NCBI GenBank assembly: GCA_034231615.1
Contig: CM067307.1
Location: forward strand, 3,621,147-3,685,146
Direction: 5' to 3'
DNA: 64,000 nt
Source of the DNA: Meghimatium bilineatum
Lineage: Eukaryota; Mollusca; Gastropoda; Stylommatophora; Philomycidae
Below the pieces are notes generated by a model that saw only the letters and a list, made by a program, of their open reading frames with translations, had not been told where the DNA came from and searched no databases. Numbering within the stretch: the stretch's first letter is position 1; the number at the start of each line of letters is the position of its first letter. A program made the position numbers and the translations under genes. Shown piece after piece: positions 11,160 through 22,200 of this stretch.

Positions 11160-11950
11160 TCCAATGGTAGTATTTCAGTGGTCATAATTTTACTTGGTGG
11201 CGCCCATCTCCTCTTCTACACTTCACTAATTCATGTGGTCCAAACAACAACAACATTTTTAACATTTGCAAACAGTAAACGTCACCAATCTTCAATTTAA
11301 CAGAGCCACAAATTCAAACCCTAACCATTTGAATGGTCTCATTTCTGCTGACTGAAATAACCCGATTCATTCCACTCATCCACGATTAAGTAACCTTCCA
11401 TTCCGCCTACCTCAAAATTATAAATACATTTAAATTATATAATTAAGTAGTTAATCAACGCAACACAGTAAAATTAACATTTATATTTTAATGATTAAAT
11501 GCAATTCATTATCAAAATGCTTAATAGGCATCGAACACGCAAAACAAAAACAATTAATCTATAACATTGCAGTATCGAATTAATAATAATTAAATTGTGA
11601 GACAATTATGAGAATTGTGCCGCTAATGAACACGTATGTTGAAAAACTTATATAAATGTGGAAAAACTGTAATATTTGTGAAAATACTAAAAAATTGTTA
11701 TGTTAAAATACTATTAAGACAATAAGACAATAACTATGTAGAATTGCGTGCAGTACAATCCAGTGCTGAAAGATTGGGTATGTTCAGTAATAAAATAATT
11801 AACAGTAATAGTAAGAGTAAGACCAATAATTCGTGGTCTTCATACAAAGTTAAATTTTTAGAAAATTAGCATGGAGTGTAACTTGAACGTGATTGCCAAA
11901 ATAACAGTTCAAGTAGACGCCACCACATGTCGAGTTATTTTCATTGTCTA
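11160..11950. other. No supported feature
   Basis: Very AT-rich DNA with no coding exon, RNA gene or clear repeat seen. Confidence 0.4.
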
Positions 11951-11954
11951 TTTT

Positions 11955-12140
11955 TGTAAATTTCACGTTCATCATTTAATAATTTATTTAACATTAATTT
12001 ATTTTTGTGTTTGGTTTAGGGTTAGGATAGTTGTGTTTTACATAACTAACCCTAACCCCAACCCTAAATAAATAAACATTTCAATTATTAAACGATCATC
12101 TTGAAATTTAAAAGATAGACCAGGGAAATCATTAAACATG
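11955..12140. mobile_element. Palindromic MITE-like element with TTAGGG core, copy 1
   Basis: Left arm GTTCATCATTTAATAATTTA pairs imperfectly with the reverse complement of the right arm ending GATCATC. The centre has TTTAGGGTTAGG facing CCTAACCCCAACCCTAAATA. The same plan and right flank recur at 38467-38650. Confidence 0.65.
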
Positions 12141-12261
12141 CTGTGGTGTCTACTTATACTGTACCAATTAACCTTTAACGCTTTAGCTACTGATTTTCTA
12201 GGTAACTGATTCCAGCTGTGAAAAATTAGTTTGCCAAATTATTCTTCCACTGCGATCAATT

Positions 12262-12435
12262 GCTAAACATTCAGTCCAATAATACGCTGAAATAAATGGA
12301 ACCGCTAAACATCCAGTTCAACGAGACGCTGGAATAACTAGAACCGCCAAACATCCAGTTCAACGAGACGCTGGAATAACTAGAACCGCCAAACATCCAG
12401 TTCAACGAGATGCTGGAATAACTAGAACCACTAAA
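12262..12435. repeat. 42-bp minisatellite, 4 copies
   Basis: Unit AAACATCCAGTTCAACGAGA plus CGCTGGAATAACTAGAACCG CC. Period divisible by 3 gives a spurious minus-strand frame. Confidence 0.95.
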
Positions 12436-12439
12436 CCCA

Positions 12440-13145
12440 TTGAAAACTAGAACCAATTGAAAGCGAAACTAAGATCTTCATATGCAATTATAGTTGTGTT
12501 TATTTATATCTGACATTAACCTGCTCATGATTTTCTGCTACTCAATCTGCAGATCTGGCGTTCTCAACGTTTTGCTCTCGTAAGGACATATGCTAGCGTC
12601 ATGCTTGTTGAACAGTGCTCCAGAGCACTAAGATTATATGTGGACACGCCTCTCCGTCTGAAAATGTTAAGAATCCCCGATGTAGCTCATGTGTTTGTGG
12701 AATTGTTAAAACCTTTCCTGTGTTATGTATTTTTGTTCTGATTTAAAAAAACGAAAACAAAAACATGTGATCTTCCCAGTTAAAGGGTTTCTTGGTTTAA
12801 ATCATTTCTTTTCTAAATGATTTTATTTTTTCTGGTTTTCCTTTATCGGTGAAAGATGCGGACACACCTGCACTTTTTAAAAATCTTTCAGTCTTAAACT
12901 GGGTGTCTATACATCAGAAATGGGAGTGGCAGAAGGTGTGGTCACTTTCACACATAGGTCATTTTATTACCATACATATGCTAGGAGCTCAATTAACGAG
13001 ATATATAAAAAAAAAAAATTCAGGGGAAACAAGAACTGACCAAGACAAACTACAATATTATATTATAAGTGGAGGCAATTGCCACGACGTGGACAATAAA
13101 TATGTATTGTTCAGAAACACCTAATATAGAAGACTAAGTGATTAA
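12440..13145. other. No supported feature
   Basis: A 91-codon open frame at 12849-13124 has no recognised domain. Nothing else seen. Confidence 0.4.
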
Positions 13146-13149
13146 TATT

Positions 13150-13300
13150 ATAACTACAAGTTCCTCGCAGTGTGAGGATTTATGTGCTATGAGCGGTACT
13201 TTCGGCAAGCAGCGTCCTCTTTGTTGAAGAAAACGGAGTACATATGGGATAACTCCAGTTCAAGGAAGTAAATTCTCTACGTCTTTTCTGACATTTTCAG
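13150..13300 (+). mobile_element. SINE family S1, 5'-truncated copy
   Basis: Matches the body of the fuller S1 copy at 47665-47905 (TATGTG-CATGAG-GGTACT-TCGGCA ... GAGTA-ATATGGG-TAAC-CCA). The tRNA-like head is missing. Confidence 0.65.
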
Positions 13301-13304
13301 CCAC

Positions 13305-14635
13305 ACCCAAGTAAGGATTTTTGAAACTACAAGCGTATTCCATGCCGACCCATTCGCTAGAAAGTGAAATGCGCACCAAAATAAATTTTAGTAATTAAAT
13401 GCGACTGGCGATATCCATATCACAACACGATCACATGTTGTTCATTGAAAATATCGACTTACCATAATATTTCACTTGAAGTACTCATTGTGTGAAATAT
13501 GCATTTTATAACAATTACTTCATAACATTATTATTATCTGTATCCTCGAGATAATTAAATCTTCTGTACTGTTGAGAGTGAAATATTTCATACAATTACT
13601 TCACTGTCTAAATTCTGCTGGTATTTGTATGTGCCATACGCTTTCATCTTCGCTACTACCGCCCTCATATAGCTCAGCCACTGACATATTAGATCGTTAA
13701 CATCTCACACCCCTACAGCATTTATACATGTTTTGGTTAACTGCTTTTTTTCTGTAACTTTTACTGTTAGGAATAAAACATTGATAGTCGGACGTCGGTT
13801 AGAATGTATCACTTGCCAGAAATCATAAATATTGAAAAAAAACACATAAGCAGTACTATTTGTATGTGGAATGACACTTAATCTGCCAGAGAATTTGTCT
13901 TAGCTTGTTATTCAACAGTTGTACAGCCTACAGCACGTATATCCACAGGAGAAATTATCGGCTGTAAAACATGGAGGTCTAATAAAATAGTGGCATAGAT
14001 AAGTTCTTCTTACTAAATGAGATATGATAGAAAGTTATTGAGAATAACATGGGAAGTAGTGCTGCGAACATTGGAAGTGGTAGAGGTTCGGTTCCAAAAT
14101 AACATCAGAATAACAAAAGTGAGGTTTTTTTTATAAATTGACATAAACCGGGATATAACTGAAAAATGTGTAACAAAATGCAGAGGTGATTATATAGTTG
14201 ATTGCAGTTATAGAGGCAAAGCCGACAACGGAGGAGAGCCATTGCATGATATTTGAACGTTCCCCTAGCTGCAGCTATAATCTATTGGAGTTATAGCATA
14301 ACGGAAACAGAATCTTGATTTGACTAGGAACTAACATTACATCACTGGGGTGATTGCCATAAATGATCAGATCGCCGGTTCATCAGCCAAATAATGTATA
14401 AGCTGGGTGTACCATTCAGCTGTTAGCTATGTGTTATTCGGATCTTCCCATTTCTATCTTTCTATGGACATTTCCTCTTTGTCTTCCCTTCATCATGTTG
14501 TCTTAGATTCATGAGATACAATACTCTTCATACACAAGAACCATTACTTTCAACTGAAATAATGAAAACGTTCATGGTTTGGACGTGTATGTGACGTCAT
14601 ATTTTGTCAAAAACTATAGTATAAGGAACAATCGA
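13305..14635. other. No supported feature
   Basis: AT-rich, without recognisable exon or repeat array. Confidence 0.4.
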
Positions 14636-14639
14636 ATGT

Positions 14640-14815
14640 AGGGGAAGCAGAGGATAGAGAAAATCATGGACAAACATCACCAAGGTCACTGGACATGTAG
14701 GAATTTTTCATTTTGATCCGCTTCGTTGTAGATAGAAATCGCTGCGGGACTGTGTTGATGCATCCAATGTGGTGTCGCTACGACCATAGCTGGTTATGGT
14801 CTTATAGATTGATAT
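14640..14815 (+). mobile_element. LINE 3' end, single-copy relative of the 0.64-kb array
   Basis: Contains GTAGATAGAAATCGCTGCGG, then GACTGTGTTGATGCATCCAA and CTACGACCAT, matching the 638-1010 unit once. It shows what the array looked like before amplification. Confidence 0.6.
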
Positions 14816-14839
14816 AGAGGTAATTCTCGTCATAATTTT

Positions 14840-15182
14840 CCTAGTTTATTCATAAGATATAAAATCTTACATAGATGCTTCAATGAATTCAAATCTAAAA
14901 AGAAAAGAAATATGTAACTATTTCATTTCTTGCCTGATTTATTACGATCAATTTATATTAATTGTACAGCTGTAGCGTCTGACGTGTGAATCTGAAATTG
15001 TACAGCTGTAGCGTCTGACGTGTGAATTTGAAATTGTACAGCTGTAGCGTCTGACGTGTGAATCTGAAATTGTACAGCTGTAGCGTCTGACGTGTGAATC
15101 TGAAATTGTACAGCTGTAGCGTCTGACGTGTGAATCTGAAATTGTACAGCTGTAGCGTCTGACGTGTGAATCTGAAATTGTT
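14840..15182 (-). terminator. gfi1: gfi1 3' UTR with candidate polyadenylation signals
   Basis: Downstream of the TAG the minus strand carries AATAAA at 14938-14943 and again at 14845-14850. Either could set the mRNA 3' end. Most of this UTR is the 36-bp minisatellite listed separately. Signals are by motif only. Confidence 0.5.
14957..15182 (-). repeat. 36-bp minisatellite in gfi1 3' UTR, 6 copies
   Basis: Unit contains TGTACAGCTGTAGCGTCTGA on the plus strand; copies are nearly identical. The array ends 1-2 bases from the gfi1 stop codon, so it should be transcribed. Because 36 is a multiple of 3 it gives an open frame of 12-residue repeats, which is not the gfi1 frame and is not counted as a gene. 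Confidence 0.95.
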
Positions 15183-16252
15183 CTAGTGAGATATATCCTT
15201 AAGTGGCAGTCGTCTAGATAGAGTGATTGGGTGCATGACGTCAGATAAATGGGCTTGTTCATCAGTGAAACTCATGAAAGTAGCATCTTCTGTGTCGGTG
15301 ACGACATCGATGTCTGGTGAGCTGATGCTGTACTCAAGATCACTTTGGTCATCAGAACAATGTAATCCTGATTCATTTGGGATTTGTCGATCTTCAGCTT
15401 TGTCTGAAGAACAGTTTATTTGGGTGAGTCTTGAAAATCTAGTTGCATTCTTATCGATGTTGTTGCTGAAGTTCATTTTGCAAAGTGTATTGAAAAAATT
15501 ATTATTGCTGTTATTGTTAATTTCTTTTGGTAATCTCTGATTTGTGACGTCTGCAGGAAGACACACTGACGAGGTTGAAGAACAGGATGAATTTGTTTTC
15601 AACGTTAGATCAGATAGCTCAGGTGAAAACGCTTCTTTGCGGACTCGATTACGTTTAATGGATTCAAAATCTGGAGTCTCATCGGAACTATTCAGACATC
15701 TAGGACTGTTTGATGGAAATTCTACACCAGAATCAGGGCTAGTTGATTCAGGCTTTGACCAAGATGAGATGTGGGGCGTTACATTAGGAATACCCATATT
15801 TGGAGATGAAGAAGGTGCCATGGCTGAGATGAAGAACGATTCAGATTCCTTCATGGAGATAGATAACTTAATATTATGACGGACTGGTTGTGTATTTGTA
15901 CTTTGAAAGTGGGAGGTTTTATTGTCTGGGGTTGAAGATGTCAGAGGTTCGCTGCTGAAAACTGAAGGTGAATTTCTCTCGCTGGATGATCTGGAATGAG
16001 AGCCTCGATCTATTCCTGAATGTCGTGAATTCCCTAAGTTTGGAGACTTGCTGGATCGAATGTTGGATATAGGAGAATCTCTACCGTGTTGGGTCTCTTT
16101 GTGCCTTCGCAAATCAACTTTTCTTTGGAAAGCCCTGTTGCACTGCTCACATTCAAACGGTTTAAATCCGGTATGTTTTCTGCAATGAGTTATCAAGTTT
16201 GATGATTGGCTGAACGATTTGTTGCAGTAGCTGCATTTGTATGGCTTCTCAC
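15183..16252 (-). CDS. gfi1: gfi1 terminal exon: zinc fingers 5-6 and long C-terminal tail
   Basis: 1070 bp, 355 codons plus TAG. The acceptor is GTTTCCAG, and the first two bases complete the glycine of the HTGEKP linker. Fingers 5 and 6 end in RRHKETQHG. Known vertebrate GFI1 proteins stop within a few residues of this point, but here the frame continues for 300 residues (485-784). The tail is Ser/Asn/Asp rich, with repeated SP dipeptides, an Asn cluster near NNNSNNN and an acidic stretch ([20 protein letters not shown]). The frame has no stop over about 900 bp of AT-rich DNA, which supports it as real coding sequence. Confidence 0.92.
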
Positions 16253-19200
16253 CTGGAAACACAGAATAAAATCAGTGAGCATACTTAAAACTTACACATT
16301 GAGAATACAAATATAACGAAGAAGTAAACATTATAGTAAGGGTTAAAGTGAAGTGACATTCAAATAAATACAGTTAAAGTGAAGTGACATTTAAGTATAT
16401 AAAGTTAAAGTGAAGTGACATTCAAATAAATAAAGTTAAAGTGAAGTGACATTTAAGTATATACAGTTAAAGTGAAGTGGCATTCAAATAAATATTAAAG
16501 CAACGTAAAATAAAAGTAAGTTAAAAATCTAGTATAATTAAAATACGATAACGTGAAATATTCAAAGTAGCAACTCTTTTGCTGATGGGATCATCCCGCC
16601 TGGAAAAAGGAAGATTAGTGATCCTGGCAGATGCCAAATCTGCTTTGCAAATTCGTTACATCAGAACGCGAGCACATTTCAAATGAATACTTAAAATTAC
16701 TGCTGTTTCAGCTAAACAACAAAGCAAAATAAGTGGTTCTAAAGTTAATTACAGGCCAATAATAAATCATGGGAAATGAGAAAGTAGACCAATTAGCAAA
16801 AATTTAAAATAACTGCGAACAATAGATAGAAGATTCAATACCATTTCCTGAAATGAAGTCCATTATCAGAAGTTCCATTAACAGGGAATAGAACTCAACT
16901 CGTCCATGCGGTCAAAAAAGTCCATGATATGCACATGATTGGAAGAAAGGAATAAACAATCATATTTAGATTGAGAACTAGCGACAACAGATTCAAACAA
17001 TACATCTACGGAAATGTTTGGAGTTGGTGACACCGATACGTAGCCATGTGGACAATCTCCAGAAAACACAGAACATATTTGACAGAATTACCCACTGTAC
17101 CAAACCACAAGAAGAAAAACATAGAAACCTGAAACAGCTCTGAATGGCAAACGTTTCACGGCTATATCTAGGGGTTGGGATAGAGTTAATTGATGAAATC
17201 TATATTAGCATCTAGCTTCGGCTGGAGAACAAGGGAGTTGAACAAAGTAAACGGAACAAGCAAATTAAATGTAATCAAAATAAAATTACAGTATAATAAC
17301 ATGAAGCTGATTAAAACAAATACTTTTAAAGTATATATAGTAAAACAAATTAAACTAGATAAAATGAACGTACGGAAAAGAAGAATTAAATTAATCTCAC
17401 ACTCCCCTTTCAGAGCATTCAGTATAAGGGAGCAAAACTATACACATATATATCAATAAAACTGATTCCACAATAAGAAAGATGACATCAAATTTTTACC
17501 GCAAAATGGCATCAACAGTGACTCATGAATGTAGCGCTTAGAGAATAGATACTCTTTCAAATATTTAGCTGTACTTTCAGTAATCTAGACCTTGAAATTT
17601 TCATGTATCCAAGGGAGAGAAAAACTATTTTTTAAAAGTCTAAGGGAGAGCACCTAACTTCAATTAAGGTAATCAGACAATTGCTTCCCTTGATTAACCC
17701 TTCTGAAACTCACAAGCAGTAATGTCTCAAACTGGCTACTGGGGAGTAAAACATGGCTAATTATTCAGTAGTGTCGAGGCCCAGGCGAGAAGATTTAATA
17801 GCGGTGTCGTGAAAGTTCGCAACAATAACATCGCCATCTTGATTGACCTTTCAACTGTTTGAGTAAATTTGGTGTAGTATTGACATTATCTTAGTCAGAC
17901 TGATTACAATTATTCACGATACTGCTATGATTATTCTGTCGAGAATATCGTTGTAATAAACTGGGAATGTTGTGTAATCAAACAACAGAATGATTTCTTA
18001 TAAGAAATCTCGTTTAGTGGCTTCAATAAATGCATCCATCCATCTTATTCATCCATTTATTCTCAGCTTGATTCCATGTGATTCACATCTCTGTAAAGTT
18101 CTTCGCGGTCTTTCTTCTTTTGTTATTCGGTTTCCTACTTTGTTTCTCTTTTCCTCTGCGGGTTCAATGTCATTTATATTTTAAATTGATTTGTGTTTCT
18201 ACTACCTGGGTGAAATAGATGTAGGCAACTATGTTACAATATGAGAAATAGATGTAGGCATCTATGTTACAATATGAGAAATAGATGTAGGCATCTATGT
18301 TACAATATGAGAAATAGATGTAGGCATCTATGTTACAATATGAGAAATAGATGTAGGCATCTATGTTACAATATGAGAAATAGATGTAGGCATCTATGTT
18401 ACAATATGAGAAATAGATGTAGGCATCTATGTTACAATATGATAAATAGATGTAGGTATCTATGTTACAATAGGAGAAATAGATGTAGGTATCTATGTTA
18501 CCATTGAAGAAATAGTTGGAAATAAAGTAGATTACATAATAAATATCAGCTACATGTGGAGGGAGATAGGCAAGTAGTTTATGTAAATGTAGAAATGAAG
18601 AGCACGTTGGTCTAGTTCATAGTGGGCTTGCTTACTCTCACCGGGCCACAACCTGCCAGGTTCAAAACCACGTCCGGACAAATTCGTGTCGTGATTTCTC
18701 GCCTGACAATACCGATCTTCTATTCGGCCTACCTGTAAAATGGGTACTTGACGCGTGAGTTGGGGAAGGTAAACACAGCAAGGAACATGCAGAGTTATCT
18801 TCATTCCCCACGGCAGGTTGCTCCCATGGGATCTACCTTTAGATAAATGTATGAGACGTAGGATTTACAAGTAAACTTCACAAAGTCATTCATCACACTT
18901 ATATTCATCACACTTATATTCATCACACTTATATTCATCACACTTATATTCAAGATACTCAGTTTTATGTGTAGAACTATAACCATCCATGTCCAAAAGA
19001 GTATTTAATACACAAATACATTTCTGACATGAAACACTAATCTCCCTGTGTGTTCTGACATGAAACACTAATCTCCCTGTGTGTTCTGACATGAAACACT
19101 AATCTCCCTGTGTGTTCTGAGGTGAAACACTACTCTCCTTGTGTATTTTATCAAGCGCATGCAGTGTAATGTTTTACTCCATGGTTTCTAGATTAGATTT

Positions 19201-22200
19201 GATGGTGTACTAAAGGAATAAAACGATAATCCACTAGTACCGCCAAAAATATGCACTTATAAGCAAGTCGTCGCGGTTTGATTTAAAACCACCATCCGCG
19301 TGCACACACGTTTAATGCTATCACATATATTGGTTTGATAACATTATAAGAATGAACCCAAACCAAATACAGATAGAATAAAATTACACAAAAAAAATAT
19401 CAGGATAATGAACAAGACATGTTTTTGTTTTTTTTGAACCAACAAAGACCCCTTCTGAGTAGGAATCCTTCAAAGGGCATTGGACTAAGTCGAAAGCTGA
19501 AGTCTCCTGGGTATGAAAGAAAGCTCAGAAAAATTATCCGACTGAACTTAGGAAGTAAGAGCTAATCGCTCGCAATTCCTGAGGTTCTCAAACCAAAAAA
19601 AAACAAAAAAACAATAGACCAAGAAAACGGTGGATAGAAAACACCAAGGTATCTTGAAAAAAGTCATGGTCTCAACGAAACAAAGGCGATACATTTGGCA
19701 TTGGAACAACAGCTGAGTCTCCCACCCACGCCTACGTTTAACGGCAAGTGTGGATAGAAATAGGACAAACCATCATTCACGTTGGGGGAAAACAATAAAC
19801 ATGAGAATTTGTTGTGCGTATAAATTGTAAACCCGTAGATTGTGTGTGTGTGTGGAGAGGGGCCCGGGGAGGATGCTGGTAGTTCAAGCCATTCTAGGAA
19901 GTTTAAGAAGCCAACACTTGAATTAGAGAAATGGGCCACATCGAGACCAACACTTGAAGTGGAGAAAGGGCATGACTGGTCTCCAGGAAAGACATGTGTA
20001 CAGAAATAAATCATGGCCTGAAACGCTAAGTTTTTAATTATTTCCGTAACTTTCGTTGGTCAGCCTTGGTTTTAATTGGCGTGCGACTCCAAGTATATAG
20101 ATAATAACCAACGAAATTCACGACAATAATACAAAATGTAACGAATGAAGGCTTGTTTTTTCCATATAGAGATCTTTACTACCGACGATCGCAGTCCAAT
20201 CAACAAATGCTGGAAACTAAGACAGATCTAGCCTTACAGCTACATTGAGCAGGACCACCAAGAAAGCACAGGTGCTGAAGTCGGAGATACCAGCAACGAT
20301 GGTTTCACGCAACATGACCAGATACCATGTCTTCACAAACAAAACCAACAGAAGAACAAAAAGCGAAATAAATAGGCAACTGAACTCATTTGGGGACATA
20401 TTCCAGAGCCCAGCTATAGTGATGGTGTGACTCTTCAGTTAGCTGCTGTTGTTGTAAAAACTCGATGCTAATTTAATATTTAAATACGACGTCTAGTTGC
20501 AAGAACTAGTCTGTGTGTCAGGATTTCAATTACCTCCTTAAAATTAGATTTAATTAATCGAATACACGCCGTTAAACCAACAGCCAATCAGGGGTTCGCC
20601 TTGGAGCACGGCCTAATCTAATTGGTTGATTCCTTCTGTTGTAATACAAGTCAAGAATTGAAGGTCCAGGAATAACTTTATTGTCCCTGATTGGTGGATT
20701 TGATCCGAGAAGGGAAGCAAACTCTCTTTGGTGTCGACTTGACGAAAATAGATAATGGCTTGAAGACCAGTTTAGAAATTGTCACTTTAAATTTTCTCAA
20801 CAGATGGAAAGTTTTAGAAATTAGAGCAATATTTAACCTTCTATCTCCATTACGGTTTTTATGACCTGCCCTAATGTATTTAGAAATAATTATATATGTA
20901 TGACTTCTTCAAAACATCCGCATGTATTTCAGCGGCTTTCTGGAGATAAAAAGTTGACAAGTTGAAACTTTCATCTGCAGGAAATTATGAATGGTGTTAC
21001 CGATAAATCATCCCTAAAATCAAAACTTTCCAAAGGAAATCTTGAATTTGTTTATAAAATACGAGTGTATTAACGAAAGAGAATGGTTTCCGTTGCTATC
21101 AATGCTCTGAATAATTTATTTTAAAGTAATTGACGGATTATTTTTTTTTTAAAATAAGAAAACAGCAGTGAAGGACACGTTTCTATACTTCTAAATAATT
21201 TGTTTACCTTTGATCTCACACTCCCTACAGTATCTATCTTATAGCGGGACAATGGTACTACAAGATTTCCAACAGAATGCATTACAGAGAACGCACATAT
21301 GTGTTGTCGTCGTTTTTTCCGCCAATGGCTCACCATATCCGACGTCAGCGTTGGTAATTAATATGTTTCATAATTCTAATATGTCCACTGAAATATGGAC
21401 TTCTGTAACAATATCGCTTGTAAAGTAAGCCAGCCGTACGAGAGAAATGTTTCTCGTACTTACACACTGGGCATCAGGCTCAAAGCTAACCAAGTTCACA
21501 TGCGTGATCATTTTTCCGTTGCCTTGATTCGCTATCGACCACATACAGCCATATGTAAGTATGTAATCATGTACTGGCTCATTTTATTAGAGTCTACAAA
21601 AACAATTACTACAAAAATAGACTTCTCGAATTCCCAGTCAGTAGCTTATAACTTTTTTTTATGTTATATGAATGTTTGTTTGTCACTACTTCCAGGAATT
21701 GACAGCAACTTGCAAACTTGCGTGCAGCTTATTGCCTTTTAACTCCCTATGTACAGTGGGTTCCTCATATGTATCAAACATTTCCACCTTTCCTAGCAAT
21801 GTTGCGTCCACGCCCCTGTTAAACGAATACATGTATTGTTCCAATACATATATATACCTACAATAGTAGACGTCAGACACTCAATAAAAAATCTGAAAAA
21901 AGGAAAAGTTCCAGGTAACGACGGAGCGACATCAGAAATGATAAATGCCGGTAGAGTTGTAGTGTTGAAATATACCGTACGTTATGCTTCAAGATATGGA
22001 AAAGCTGAATATGATCAGAAGTATGGAAACAGTCAGTGTACATACCCTTGCCAAAGAAAGGAGACTTTGAACTATGTACCAATTATAGAACTGTAGCAAT
22101 GATTAATCAAACCAGCAAAACGCTAATACAGAGAATAATGAATAAAAAATACAACAAAAATAAGAAATAGAAATCCATAAAGTTTAAACTGGGTTTCGAG

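Noticed and set aside
15223..15879. Plus-strand open frames opposite the gfi1 last exon
   Set aside because: Antisense shadows of the true coding strand.
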